From assembly GCA_045651985.1 (NCBI GenBank), contig JAZRTK010000030.1:1-19579 (forward strand): 19,579 nt of DNA, in the 5' to 3' direction. The notes beneath the pieces were generated by a model. The model did no database searches. It was not told the DNA's origin and saw nothing but the letters and a program-made list of their open reading frames with translations. Origin of the DNA: SIG710 sp045651985. Lineage in GTDB: Bacteria; Bacillota; Clostridia; Oscillospirales; CAG-272. Positions 7,204 through 13,863 of the stretch are shown in pieces; positions within the stretch are counted from its first letter, which is position 1; the number at the start of each line of letters is the position of its first letter. Position numbers and translations under genes: made by a program.

Positions 7204-7752
7204 TCAAGTTCCAAGCAAATAATCAACGCTTCCCGAAAGGAGAGCTACCACTCCGCGGTAAATAGCCTCGGGATGATCATTGAAAACGTCAACCATGTGC
7301 TGTGCGCGCTCGTTTGTGTCGACCACCAGCGAATTTGAATAAATGACGGTGCCGCGCTCGATAAGAGAACAGTTCACCTGATATCTGCCGTCGTGAAGCC
7401 TTTCTGTGTTGCAGCGCATCTCCACCTTTCTCTGCTTGAAATCAAGATAACGCAGCGCATAACGAAGACTTTGGTCAAGAATCGACGGGAGAATGTTGCT
7501 TTTCAGCTCTCTTGCCACCAAACGCCCCTTATCCGAAACGACGTAGACCTTCTGACCCTCAAGCTCCTTCTCAATAACCAGACCGTCGTCTACCATTTCC
7601 AAAAAATAGAGAGCGAAGTCCATATAAAAAACGTAGTCTGTCTGACGCACGATGTCGTTTATTGTGTTAAAGGTAAGAGGGTAGTTGACGTTTTCCATCA
7701 AATACAGCACGAATATCTTTACGTTGTTCTTTCCTCCGATAACTGATCCCAT
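7204..7752 (-). CDS. DUF4364 family protein
   Basis: A 182-residue cytoplasmic protein. The opening segment KIFVLYLMENVNYPLTFNT, followed by a conserved YVFYMDFALYFLEMVDDGLV stretch, matches DUF4364 proteins of Clostridia. That part (about 10-80) reads like a winged helix: helix-turn-helix, then a beta wing around EKELEGQKVYVVSDKGR. The C-terminal half (about 95-182) is beta-rich with no recognised motif. The family has no assigned function that I know; a DNA-binding regulator is an inference from the fold. The ATG at 7752 has AAGGAGA six bases upstream. The gene is divergent from hom and shares with it a 143-base promoter region that holds an inverted repeat. No hairpin terminator is visible after the stop. 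Confidence 0.8.
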   Translation of the reverse strand: MGSVIGGKNNVKIFVLYLMENVNYPLTFNTINDIVRQTDYVFYMDFALYFLEMVDDGLVIEKELEGQKVYVVSDKGRLVARELKSNILPSILDQSLRYALRYLDFKQRKVEMRCNTERLHDGRYQVNCSLIERGTVIYSNSLVVDTNERAQHMVDVFNDHPEAIYRGVVALLSGSVDYLLGT

Positions 7753-7783
7753 ATTTTTCTCCTTGACATAGTTTTCTACTTAT

Positions 7784-7811
7784 ATTTTACCACATTTTTG
7801 TTATTTTGCAA
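7784..7811 (-). promoter_or_regulatory. probable promoter of the DUF4364 gene
   Basis: On the - strand, TTGCAA (7806-7811), a 16-base spacer and TAAAAT (7784-7789) preceded by TGG (extended -10). The -35 match is moderate. Its -35 box abuts the left arm of the inverted repeat at 7811-7833. Confidence 0.65.
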
Positions 7812-7833
7812 GACAAATTTTTTTAAATTGTCT
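7811..7833. repeat. inverted repeat AGACAA/TTGTCT, possible operator
   Basis: AGACAA (7811-7816) and TTGTCT (7828-7833) form a dyad around an A/T-rich centre. A third half-site, CAAGACA, occurs at 7837-7843, repeating 7809-7815 with a 28-base period. The sites touch the -35 boxes of both divergent promoters. Confidence 0.5.
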
Positions 7834-7862
7834 TTACAAGACACCCCTTTTTGTGGTATGAT
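7833..7862 (+). promoter_or_regulatory. probable promoter of hom
   Basis: TTTACA (7833-7838), an 18-base spacer and TATGAT (7857-7862) preceded by TGG (extended -10). The predicted leader is only about 27 bases, too short for a riboswitch or T-box. Confidence 0.7.
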
Positions 7863-7895
7863 ATAAGAGTAGAATTATCAACAGGAGAAAACACG

Positions 7896-9089
7896 ATGAA
7901 TATAGCTATTCTGGGCTTCGGCGTTGTGGGCGGCGGCACGGCTGAGGTACTTACGAAAAATCATGATATAATCAAAGCAAAAACGGGCGCGGACATTAAG
8001 ATCGCCAAGATACTCGACCTGCGCGAATTTCCCGACAGTCCCTTCGGTCACCTTGTGACCCACGATTTCAACGACATTTTGAACGATCCCGCAATTGACA
8101 CGGTAGTTGAAACCATGGGCGGCGCGCACCCCGCGTACGACTTCTCAAAGGCGGCGATCGAGGCAGGCAAGAACGTGGTGACCTCCAACAAGCTGGTGGT
8201 AGCCGAGTACGGCGTGGAGCTTCTGGAGCTTGCGAAACAAAACGGCGTCAGATACCTGTTCGAGGCGTCGGTTGGCGGCGGAATTCCGATCATCAAGCCA
8301 TTGATCTCCGATCTGGCACAAAACAATATAGACCGCATTGCGGGAATCCTCAACGGAACCACCAACTACATACTCACTCAAATGATAGAAAACGGCACGT
8401 CATTTGAAGATGCACTGAAAGAAGCTCAGGCAAAAGGATATGCAGAGGCCGATCCCACCTCGGATATTGAGGGTCACGACGCGGCTCGTAAAATTGTCAT
8501 TTTGGCGGCGCTCACATCGGGCAAGCTCATCTCTCCCGAGGATATTTCGGTTGAGGGCATTACAAAGATAACGTCTGCTGACGTAGCTCTTGCGGGGCAG
8601 CTGGGATATTCAATAAAGCTTATAGGATACGCCGAAATGGACGGCTCAAAGACTCTGGCGTTCGTTGCCCCCAGACTTATTCCCCAAGGAAATCCCCTGT
8701 GCGATATTTCCGACGTCTTCAACGGCATTCTCGTCCACTGCGATATGCTGGGTGACGCCATGTTCTACGGCAGAGGAGCAGGAAAGTTGCCAACGGCAAG
8801 CGCAGTAGTATCCGACATTATCGACATTGCCGCAAAAGCAGGCACAAGCCCCGCTTCCCTTATCTGGCAGACTGCAACAGAGAGTGATTTGCTTCCCCTG
8901 TCCGAGTATACGGCGTGTCAGTTTATCCGCGTCAGCGAAAAGACTGACCTCGCAGGCGGCACTCTTGCAGAATCTGACCTTGGTACAGCTTACCTGACCG
9001 AGGCAATGACCGAAACCGAGGCTATCGCTTTGTGCGACCGCATCGAAAAGAGCGGCGTAAAGGTGCTTAGCAGAATAAGAGTCCTTTAA
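7896..9089 (+). CDS. hom: homoserine dehydrogenase
   Basis: Reduces aspartate semialdehyde to homoserine with NAD(P)H, the branch point to threonine and methionine. The 397 residues begin with the nucleotide-binding motif GFGVVGGG. The family signature (GYAEADPTSDIEGHDAARK) and the GILNGTTNYIL segment are present, and the catalytic lysine region is intact (TSNKLVVAEYG). The start is ATG at 7896, eight bases after AGGAG; a longer frame from 7851 would begin inside the -10 region. The C-terminal part is short: after the conserved YTACQFIRV strand only about 55 residues remain, so the usual ACT domain for threonine feedback looks reduced. No thrB, thrC or aspartokinase gene is adjacent. A bidirectional terminator follows. 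Confidence 0.96.
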   Translation: MNIAILGFGVVGGGTAEVLTKNHDIIKAKTGADIKIAKILDLREFPDSPFGHLVTHDFNDILNDPAIDTVVETMGGAHPAYDFSKAAIEAGKNVVTSNKLVVAEYGVELLELAKQNGVRYLFEASVGGGIPIIKPLISDLAQNNIDRIAGILNGTTNYILTQMIENGTSFEDALKEAQAKGYAEADPTSDIEGHDAARKIVILAALTSGKLISPEDISVEGITKITSADVALAGQLGYSIKLIGYAEMDGSKTLAFVAPRLIPQGNPLCDISDVFNGILVHCDMLGDAMFYGRGAGKLPTASAVVSDIIDIAAKAGTSPASLIWQTATESDLLPLSEYTACQFIRVSEKTDLAGGTLAESDLGTAYLTEAMTETEAIALCDRIEKSGVKVLSRIRVL

Positions 9090-9093
9090 TACA

Positions 9094-9122
9094 AAGACCC
9101 GACTGAAATTCAGTCGGGTCTT
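9094..9122. terminator. bidirectional terminator between hom and the deacetylase gene
   Basis: Perfect 13-bp arms AAGACCCGACTGA (9094-9106) and TCAGTCGGGTCTT (9110-9122) around a three-base loop. The + strand side is followed by TTATTTTTATT; the - strand side by the weaker TTTGTATT. Confidence 0.92.
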
Positions 9123-9126
9123 ATTT

Positions 9127-10383
9127 TTATTCAGCACTTCTCAAAATTATATCCCCGCTGTCGGGAAGAACGTCAACGTGAACGTAAGTTCCCGCGGCGA
9201 TACCCGGAAAAGTTTTAAGACGGTCCACAGTTCCGTCGGGCATCGTCACCTCGACCATGTTCCAGTCGTCGGGCACCTGACATTTTACAGTAAGAGGAAT
9301 ATTGTAAATCTCGTTATCAAGATCGTCGGTCACGCTTAGGGTGATCTCATCATTCATAATCGAGGAAGATATCTTAGCGTGTCTTACCTCCTCGGTGTAA
9401 ATTACCGCGTCCTCAAAGTAAGCGCACCAAACCTTGCCCTCGCCGACCTTCTCGGCTATATACTCAAAGAGCTTGGTGGTGTCCTTCTGCTCAACGGAAT
9501 GTCCGCTTGCAGTTCCTGCAACGATGTTGTGGAATACGAACACGATAGCGCCCTTCTTTTGGATAGCCTGATCGACAAGAGGGATCCACTTGGTCTCGTC
9601 CTCGCCCGATCTCGCCATAAAGCTCTTGAACTTGTATGGATCTGCCGAGGGAATAGTCTCAAGACCGCCACCGTCCCAACGGGTCCCTATATAATACTTT
9701 GCGATCAGCTCCAGAGACTTGTCGCTGAGCGAAACTCCGCTGGAATGGATACCGAAGCCCGCTTTAATAAATGTCAATACCCTTTGCGAAGGAAATATTT
9801 CGCGTAGGATGTCGCGGGCGCCCTCGGTCTCGTTGGTAATCCGACCTGCCTCCACCTTATAGCCGAACGTATTGCCCGAATAATCGGAATACGTACCGCG
9901 CTCGTCCTCGTCGCTCATACCCCAGAACTGGTGGGTCATAGTATGGGAGGAGATGTTGAAGCGTCCCGTATCAAGAACTCCCTGCCAGAAAGCAACGCTA
10001 TCCTCCTTGCGCTTGCCCGTTTCGGGGTCGTACACACGGGAAACAATAAGAGAGAGAGTTCCTCTGAGGTCAAGACGCTCAAATTCGGAAACAAGGTAAT
10101 TTGCGGTATTTCTGTCTCCGTCGTCATGGGAAATGACTACGATCGCGTCTCTGCCGCCCTTTACTTTTTCTGCAACTGCATTCATTTTCTTGGGCCCTTC
10201 CGTTTCGTGCTTTTTTTCGGTGTCGGGCGTCGACTCCGAACCCTGGCACGAGTCCACGGGATCTGTTATGTCCGCCGTCTGATTTGTGTCCGTATCAGCC
10301 TGTACGTCCTTTGCGCCCCCGCCGCAGGCAATAATCCCAAGAACAAGAGAAAGCAAAAGCAAAAGGCAAATAAGCTTTTTCAT
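9127..10383 (-). CDS. lipoprotein with NodB-like polysaccharide deacetylase domain
   Basis: A 418-residue secreted lipoprotein: MKK start, leucine-rich segment, lipobox GIIAC with cysteine 20, then a Thr/Asp/Glu-rich linker to about residue 65. The catalytic-type domain (about 79-345) carries carbohydrate esterase 4 motifs. Motif 1 is SHDDG (85-89), holding the usual two aspartates with His in place of Phe. Motif 2 is SHTMTH (146-151), giving metal ligands H147 and H151. VFVFHN near 287 resembles the last motif. The arginine-proline motif 3 is not obvious. The last 70 or so residues form a separate beta-rich module. The target could be peptidoglycan or another cell-surface glycan, but this cannot be read from sequence. 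It is divergent from fba and has its own promoter. Weak motif 3 leaves activity uncertain. Confidence 0.85.
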   Translation of the reverse strand: MKKLICLLLLLSLVLGIIACGGGAKDVQADTDTNQTADITDPVDSCQGSESTPDTEKKHETEGPKKMNAVAEKVKGGRDAIVVISHDDGDRNTANYLVSEFERLDLRGTLSLIVSRVYDPETGKRKEDSVAFWQGVLDTGRFNISSHTMTHQFWGMSDEDERGTYSDYSGNTFGYKVEAGRITNETEGARDILREIFPSQRVLTFIKAGFGIHSSGVSLSDKSLELIAKYYIGTRWDGGGLETIPSADPYKFKSFMARSGEDETKWIPLVDQAIQKKGAIVFVFHNIVAGTASGHSVEQKDTTKLFEYIAEKVGEGKVWCAYFEDAVIYTEEVRHAKISSSIMNDEITLSVTDDLDNEIYNIPLTVKCQVPDDWNMVEVTMPDGTVDRLKTFPGIAAGTYVHVDVLPDSGDIILRSAE

Positions 10384-10407
10384 AATACACCTCTTTCTTT
10401 TACCTAT

Positions 10408-10436
10408 ATTTTACAGCATAAGGGCAGAAAAGTCAA
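10408..10436 (-). promoter_or_regulatory. promoter of the deacetylase lipoprotein gene
   Basis: On the - strand, TTGACT (10431-10436), a 17-base spacer and TAAAAT (10408-10413). The start codon lies about 25 bases beyond the -10 box, with GAGGTG as ribosome binding site. Confidence 0.75.
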
Positions 10437-10501
10437 CAAAAATCAAGCGAGATAGGAGCGATTTATTTGGCAAAAAAATAACAGAAAATTCTCCCAAAAC
10501 C

Positions 10502-10530
10502 TTGATTTTATCAGACAAATATGGTAAAAT
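10502..10530 (+). promoter_or_regulatory. promoter of fba
   Basis: TTGATT (10502-10507), a 17-base spacer and TAAAAT (10525-10530) with TGG directly upstream (extended -10). The leader of about 33 bases holds the strong site AAAGGAGATAT just before the ATG at 10570. Confidence 0.75.
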
Positions 10531-10569
10531 GAATGTATATGAAAATATTTCAACAAAGGAGATATAAAA

Positions 10570-11529
10570 ATGGCACTTGTTTCAACCAAGGAAATGTTCA
10601 AAAAAGCCTATGAAGGCGGATACGCTATCGGCGCGTTCAACATAAACAACATGGAGATCGTCCAGGCTATCACAGAGGCTGCAGAGGCTGAAAAGTCCCC
10701 TGTAATCCTTCAGGTTTCCGCAGGCGCAAGAAAGTACGCAAAGCACGAGTACCTTCTGGCTCTGGCAAACGCAGCAATAAAGGACAGCGGCGTTGACCTG
10801 GCACTCCACCTTGACCACGGTGCAGATTTTGAGATCTGCAAGGCATGCATCGACGGCGGCTTCACCTCGGTTATGATCGACGGATCTCACCACGCATACG
10901 AGGACAACGTAGCGCTTACACGCAAGGTTGTTGAGTACGCTCACGAGAGAGGCGTTGTAGTTGAGGGTGAGCTTGGCGTGCTTGCAGGCGTTGAGGACGA
11001 CGTTGTGGCTGAACATTCCTCTTACACACGTCCCGAGGAGGTTGAGGACTTCGTTACACGCACAGGCGTTGACTCTCTTGCAATTTCTATCGGCACCTCT
11101 CACGGCGCATATAAGTTCACAGCAAAGCAGTGCACGAGAAACGAGCAGGGCATCCTTGTTCCCTCTCCGCTCCGCTTTGAGATTCTTGAGGAGATCGAGA
11201 AGAGACTTCCCGGCTTCCCCATCGTTCTCCACGGCGCGTCCAGCGTTCCCCAGGAGTTCGTAGCTGAGATCAATGCTCTGGGCGGCAAGCTTCCCGATGC
11301 AGTTGGTATTCCCGAGGAGCAGCTTCGTCAGGCAGCTCGCATGGCTGTCTGTAAGATCAACATCGACTCCGATATCCGTCTTGCACTTACAGCAGGTATC
11401 CGCCGCGTGTTCACAAACGAGCCGGGCGTATTTGACCCCCGTGGTTACCTGTCCGTTGCACGTGACGAGGTCAGAAAGATGGTTCAGCACAAGATCAAGA
11501 ACGTTCTCGGCTCTTCCGGCACACTCTGA
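10570..11529 (+). CDS. fba: class II fructose-1,6-bisphosphate aldolase
   Basis: Zinc-dependent aldolase of glycolysis and gluconeogenesis, splitting fructose-1,6-bisphosphate into dihydroxyacetone phosphate and glyceraldehyde-3-phosphate. The 319 residues carry LHLDHG (79-84: catalytic D82, zinc ligand H83), SHHAYEDN (107-113), the acidic EGELG (132-136), GTSHGAYKF (zinc ligand H178), HGASS (zinc ligand H221) and KINIDSD (262-268). It starts ten bases after AAAGGAG. Codon use is strongly biased, with no TTA, CTA or TCA codon over about 300 consecutive codons, as expected of a highly expressed gene. It stands alone: no glycolytic neighbour is present, and the acyl-ACP thioesterase gene follows 69 bases later after a weak hairpin. 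Assignment to fructose-bisphosphate rather than tagatose-bisphosphate aldolase rests on overall resemblance. Confidence 0.95.
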   Translation: MALVSTKEMFKKAYEGGYAIGAFNINNMEIVQAITEAAEAEKSPVILQVSAGARKYAKHEYLLALANAAIKDSGVDLALHLDHGADFEICKACIDGGFTSVMIDGSHHAYEDNVALTRKVVEYAHERGVVVEGELGVLAGVEDDVVAEHSSYTRPEEVEDFVTRTGVDSLAISIGTSHGAYKFTAKQCTRNEQGILVPSPLRFEILEEIEKRLPGFPIVLHGASSVPQEFVAEINALGGKLPDAVGIPEEQLRQAARMAVCKINIDSDIRLALTAGIRRVFTNEPGVFDPRGYLSVARDEVRKMVQHKIKNVLGSSGTL

Positions 11530-11545
11530 TAAATCACAAAAACAC

Positions 11546-11571
11546 CGGGGCTGTCAATTGCGACAGCCCCG
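11546..11571 (+). terminator. hairpin after fba, probable weak terminator
   Basis: CGGGGCTGTC (11546-11555) pairs perfectly with GACAGCCCCG (11562-11571) around a six-base loop. The following AAATTTACTCTTTT is a poor T tract, so partial read-through into the thioesterase gene is likely. Confidence 0.6.
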
Positions 11572-11598
11572 AAATTTACTCTTTTCAAAGGAGCAGAT

Positions 11599-12324
11599 AT
11601 GTATACAACCGCACCCCATAAGGTTTCAATACACGAGATAGACATAAACGGCAATCTCTATCCCTCCCGACTGCTCACCCTCATGCAGGAAGCTGCTTAC
11701 GGGCAATTTGACGAGGCAGGAAACAACATAAAGACTATGCGTACCGAGAAAAACCTGGGACTTTGGGTCACTCGCATTGCCATGAGCGTCTACGATAAGA
11801 TAAGCGAGGGAGATACCATTTGCGCCCGCTCCTGTCCTACAAACGACTCCCGCGGACTTATGTTTAATCGCTGTTACCAGCTTGTGCGAGGCGACGAGAT
11901 AGTAGCCGAGGCGATCTCGGTGTGGACTCTCCTTGATACAAAAGAAATGAAACCCATAAAATTCTCGGACACGGATTTCGGCATGCCATTTGTCGATCCA
12001 ATTGATATATCCGCGCCAACCCGCTTTCCTTTCCCGCGTGACATGGAGATGTGCGAAAAAGGACGTCATAAAGTCAGATACAGCGATATAGACTACAATA
12101 TGCACCTGACCAACACCCGCTACCCTAACCTTATCTGCGATATGCTTCCCTCCCTTGAGGGCAAAAGGGTAAGCGAATTTTCTATCAGCTTTGTAAATCA
12201 GGCGGAAACAGGTGAGGAATTGACCTTCCTTGTAGGCGAGTGGGAGGGCGCGTACTATGTGCGGTCTCTACGGAGCGACGGAAAGGTAAATATTGAAGCA
12301 AGAGTAAAGCTTGAAAACATATAA
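11599..12324 (+). CDS. acyl-ACP thioesterase (FatA/FatB-like family)
   Basis: Hydrolyses acyl-acyl carrier protein to free fatty acid; soluble double hot-dog protein. The 241 residues match bacterial members of the acyl-ACP thioesterase family. First hot-dog (about 5-130) includes YPSRLLTLMQEAAYGQFDEAG; second (about 155-240) begins with the conserved KVRYSDIDYNMHLTNTRY, whose Asp, Asn and His are the active-site type residues of plant and bacterial enzymes. The ATG has AAAGGAG five bases upstream. No separate promoter was found, so expression probably comes from fba read-through. The chain-length preference cannot be told. It converges on rplQ and shares its terminator. Confidence 0.88.
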   Translation: MYTTAPHKVSIHEIDINGNLYPSRLLTLMQEAAYGQFDEAGNNIKTMRTEKNLGLWVTRIAMSVYDKISEGDTICARSCPTNDSRGLMFNRCYQLVRGDEIVAEAISVWTLLDTKEMKPIKFSDTDFGMPFVDPIDISAPTRFPFPRDMEMCEKGRHKVRYSDIDYNMHLTNTRYPNLICDMLPSLEGKRVSEFSISFVNQAETGEELTFLVGEWEGAYYVRSLRSDGKVNIEARVKLENI

Positions 12325-12353
12325 AAAGAGCAGGTCATAAGACCTGCTCTTTT
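12324..12353. terminator. bidirectional terminator between thioesterase gene and rplQ
   Basis: Perfect 13-bp arms (12324-12336 and 12341-12353, core AGAGCAGGTC / GACCTGCTCT) around loop ATAA, with A and T tracts on either side. It ends the thioesterase transcript and, from the other side, the long ribosomal protein operon. Confidence 0.93.
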
Positions 12354-12371
12354 ATTTTTCTTGGGCTTTTA

Positions 12372-12719
12372 TCAGTCCTCGATAAGCTTGATAATAGCCA
12401 TCTCAGCTGCGTCTCCTCTGCGGGGGCCGAGCTTGAAAATCTGTGTGTAACCACCGTTACGCTCTGCATACTTGGGAGCGATCTCGCTGAACAGCTTTGT
12501 TACAACGTCTTCCTTTGTGATGTATGCAAGTGCCGCACGACGGCTTGCAAGAGTGTTCTTCTTGCCGAGAGTGATCATCTTTTCAGCAACACTGCGAACT
12601 TCCTTCGCTCTTGTGAGTGTTGTTTCGATGCTTCCGTTTTCCAGCAGATAAGTTACCATACCTCTCAGCATTGCATTTCTGTGAGCTGTGGTTCTGCCGA
12701 GTTTTCTTGTTCCGGGCAT
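12372..12719 (-). CDS. rplQ: 50S ribosomal protein L17
   Basis: Large-subunit protein at the peptide exit region. The 115 residues are of the usual short bacterial length and show GRTTAHRNAMLRGMVTYLLE near the start and YTQIFKLGPRRGDAAEMAII near the end, both diagnostic. It is the last gene of the spc-alpha run, 53 bases after rpoA, with AGGAGG-type site (gaaggaggg) ahead of the ATG at 12719. The terminator at 12324-12353 follows. Confidence 0.98.
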   Translation of the reverse strand: MPGTRKLGRTTAHRNAMLRGMVTYLLENGSIETTLTRAKEVRSVAEKMITLGKKNTLASRRAALAYITKEDVVTKLFSEIAPKYAERNGGYTQIFKLGPRRGDAAEMAIIKLIED

Positions 12720-12772
12720 TTTGTTCCCTCCTTCTGCTATATTTTAAGCTAAAAGTTTAATTCCGCTCGGGA

Positions 12773-13747
12773 TCATTCTTCCTCTTTCTTGAGGTCGAGA
12801 CCGAGAGAATGGAGTTTTTGTATTACTTCTTCAAGCGACTTCTTACCGAGGTTGCGAACCTTTATCATATCCTCCTCGGTGCGGTTTGTGAGATCTTCAA
12901 CCGTGTCAATGCCCGCGCGCTTCAAGCAGTTGAAGCTACGAACGGACATGTCAAGGTCCTCAATGGTCATCTCAAGAACTTTTTCCTTGATAGTTTCTTC
13001 TCTCTCCACCATAATATCGGCGTTGCCGGCCTCCTCGGACAGGGTCACGAAGAGGTTGAGATGCTCGTTGAGTATCTTGGCTCCAAGAGCGATCGCTTCT
13101 TTAGCAGTAATAGTACCGTTTGTCAAAACGTCAAGCGTAAGCTTGTCGTAATCCGAGTTGCTACCTACACGGGTAGGCTCAACCTCGTAGCTTACGTTAT
13201 AAACGGGGGTGTAAATTGAGTCGGTATAGATAGTACCGATAGGAGCGGAAATTTCCGAGCCAAGCAGATTATTGTGGATCTGCTTGTTCTTCTCCTGAGA
13301 AACATATCCTCTGCCCTGCTCAAATACAAGTTCCATATATAATCTGCTTCCTTCGCCAACCGTTGCGATGTGCAGATCGGGATTCAGGATCTCAATATCA
13401 GAGTCCTGCTTGATGTCGCCTGCGGTAACTTCGCGCGCACCGGTAACATCAATGATGACCGTCTTAGGTGTATTTGTGTGAAGCTTTGCAGTGATGCCCT
13501 TTACGTTAAGAACGATCTCAGTTACGTCCTCCTTAACGCCGGCAACTGTGGAAAACTCATGAAGAACACCGTCGATCTTGATGCTCGAAACTGCAACTCC
13601 GGGGAGAGAGCTGAGCAGAACGCGACGGAGAGAGTTGCCAAGGGTAATACCAAAGCCACGCTCCAAAGGTTCAACTATGAATTTGCCGCTTTTTCCGTCT
13701 TCACTCAATTCAGCGGTCGTAATATTAGGCTTCTCTATCTCAATCAT
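12773..13747 (-). CDS. rpoA: RNA polymerase alpha subunit
   Basis: Scaffold subunit of RNA polymerase; dimerises to bind beta and beta'. The start is ATG at 13747 (MIEIEKPNI), giving 324 residues, close to the Firmicute norm. The frame runs on upstream to an ATG at 13819, but those 24 extra residues are foreign to RpoA and the strong site GGAGGG lies ten bases before 13747. The N-terminal domain contains FIVEPLERGFGITLGNSLRR and VLLSSLPG; the C-terminal domain contains LTIEDLDMSVRSFNCLKRAG and VRNLGKKSLEEV, which bind UP elements and activators. It sits between rpsD and rplQ, the alpha-operon order seen in Clostridia. Confidence 0.98.
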   Translation of the reverse strand: MIEIEKPNITTAELSEDGKSGKFIVEPLERGFGITLGNSLRRVLLSSLPGVAVSSIKIDGVLHEFSTVAGVKEDVTEIVLNVKGITAKLHTNTPKTVIIDVTGAREVTAGDIKQDSDIEILNPDLHIATVGEGSRLYMELVFEQGRGYVSQEKNKQIHNNLLGSEISAPIGTIYTDSIYTPVYNVSYEVEPTRVGSNSDYDKLTLDVLTNGTITAKEAIALGAKILNEHLNLFVTLSEEAGNADIMVEREETIKEKVLEMTIEDLDMSVRSFNCLKRAGIDTVEDLTNRTEEDMIKVRNLGKKSLEEVIQKLHSLGLDLKKEEE

Positions 13748-13757
13748 TCCTATATAA

Positions 13758-13763
13758 CCCTCC
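13758..13763 (-). promoter_or_regulatory. ribosome binding site of rpoA
   Basis: GGAGGG on the - strand (within TTAAGGAGGGTT), ten bases before ATG at 13747. It decides the start against the longer frame from 13819, which has only a weak GTGAG ahead of it. Confidence 0.75.
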
Positions 13764-13828
13764 TTAAATTTTAAATGTTCGGGATAAATCTCTGTATCGG
13801 GAAATTTAAACATACTCACAGGGCAAGC

Positions 13829-13863
13829 AATAACATCTCACCTCTCTGAGCGGAGATGTTATT
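13829..13863 (-). other. hairpin between rpsD and rpoA, without T tract
   Basis: Perfect 11-bp arms AATAACATCTC (13829-13839) and GAGATGTTATT (13853-13863) around a 13-base loop that can pair further (CTC/GAG). It overlaps the rpsD stop codon. In transcript sense it is followed by GCTTGCCCTG, not a T tract, so it is unlikely to be an intrinsic terminator; RNA processing, stabilisation or attenuation are possible. Confidence 0.7.

Noticed and set aside
7087..7338. 83-codon + strand frame starting in the sigma-DUF4364 gap
   Set aside because: No Shine-Dalgarno site, low-complexity start, and the rest is antisense to DUF4364.
7851..7895. Upstream start for homoserine dehydrogenase
   Set aside because: It would place the start codon inside the -10 region; ATG at 7896 has AGGAG at good spacing and the usual N-terminus.
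7753..7895. Riboswitch or T-box upstream of hom
   Set aside because: The predicted leader is under 40 bases; the structure seen is a DNA dyad around the -35 boxes, not a leader RNA.
10582..11490. 302-codon - strand frame opposite fba
   Set aside because: Same codon-aligned shadow effect; no ribosome binding site or recognisable domain.
13748..13819. N-terminal extension of RpoA by 24 residues
   Set aside because: The extension is not RpoA-like and has a weak binding site; ATG at 13747 has GGAGGG and the conserved MIEIEKP start.
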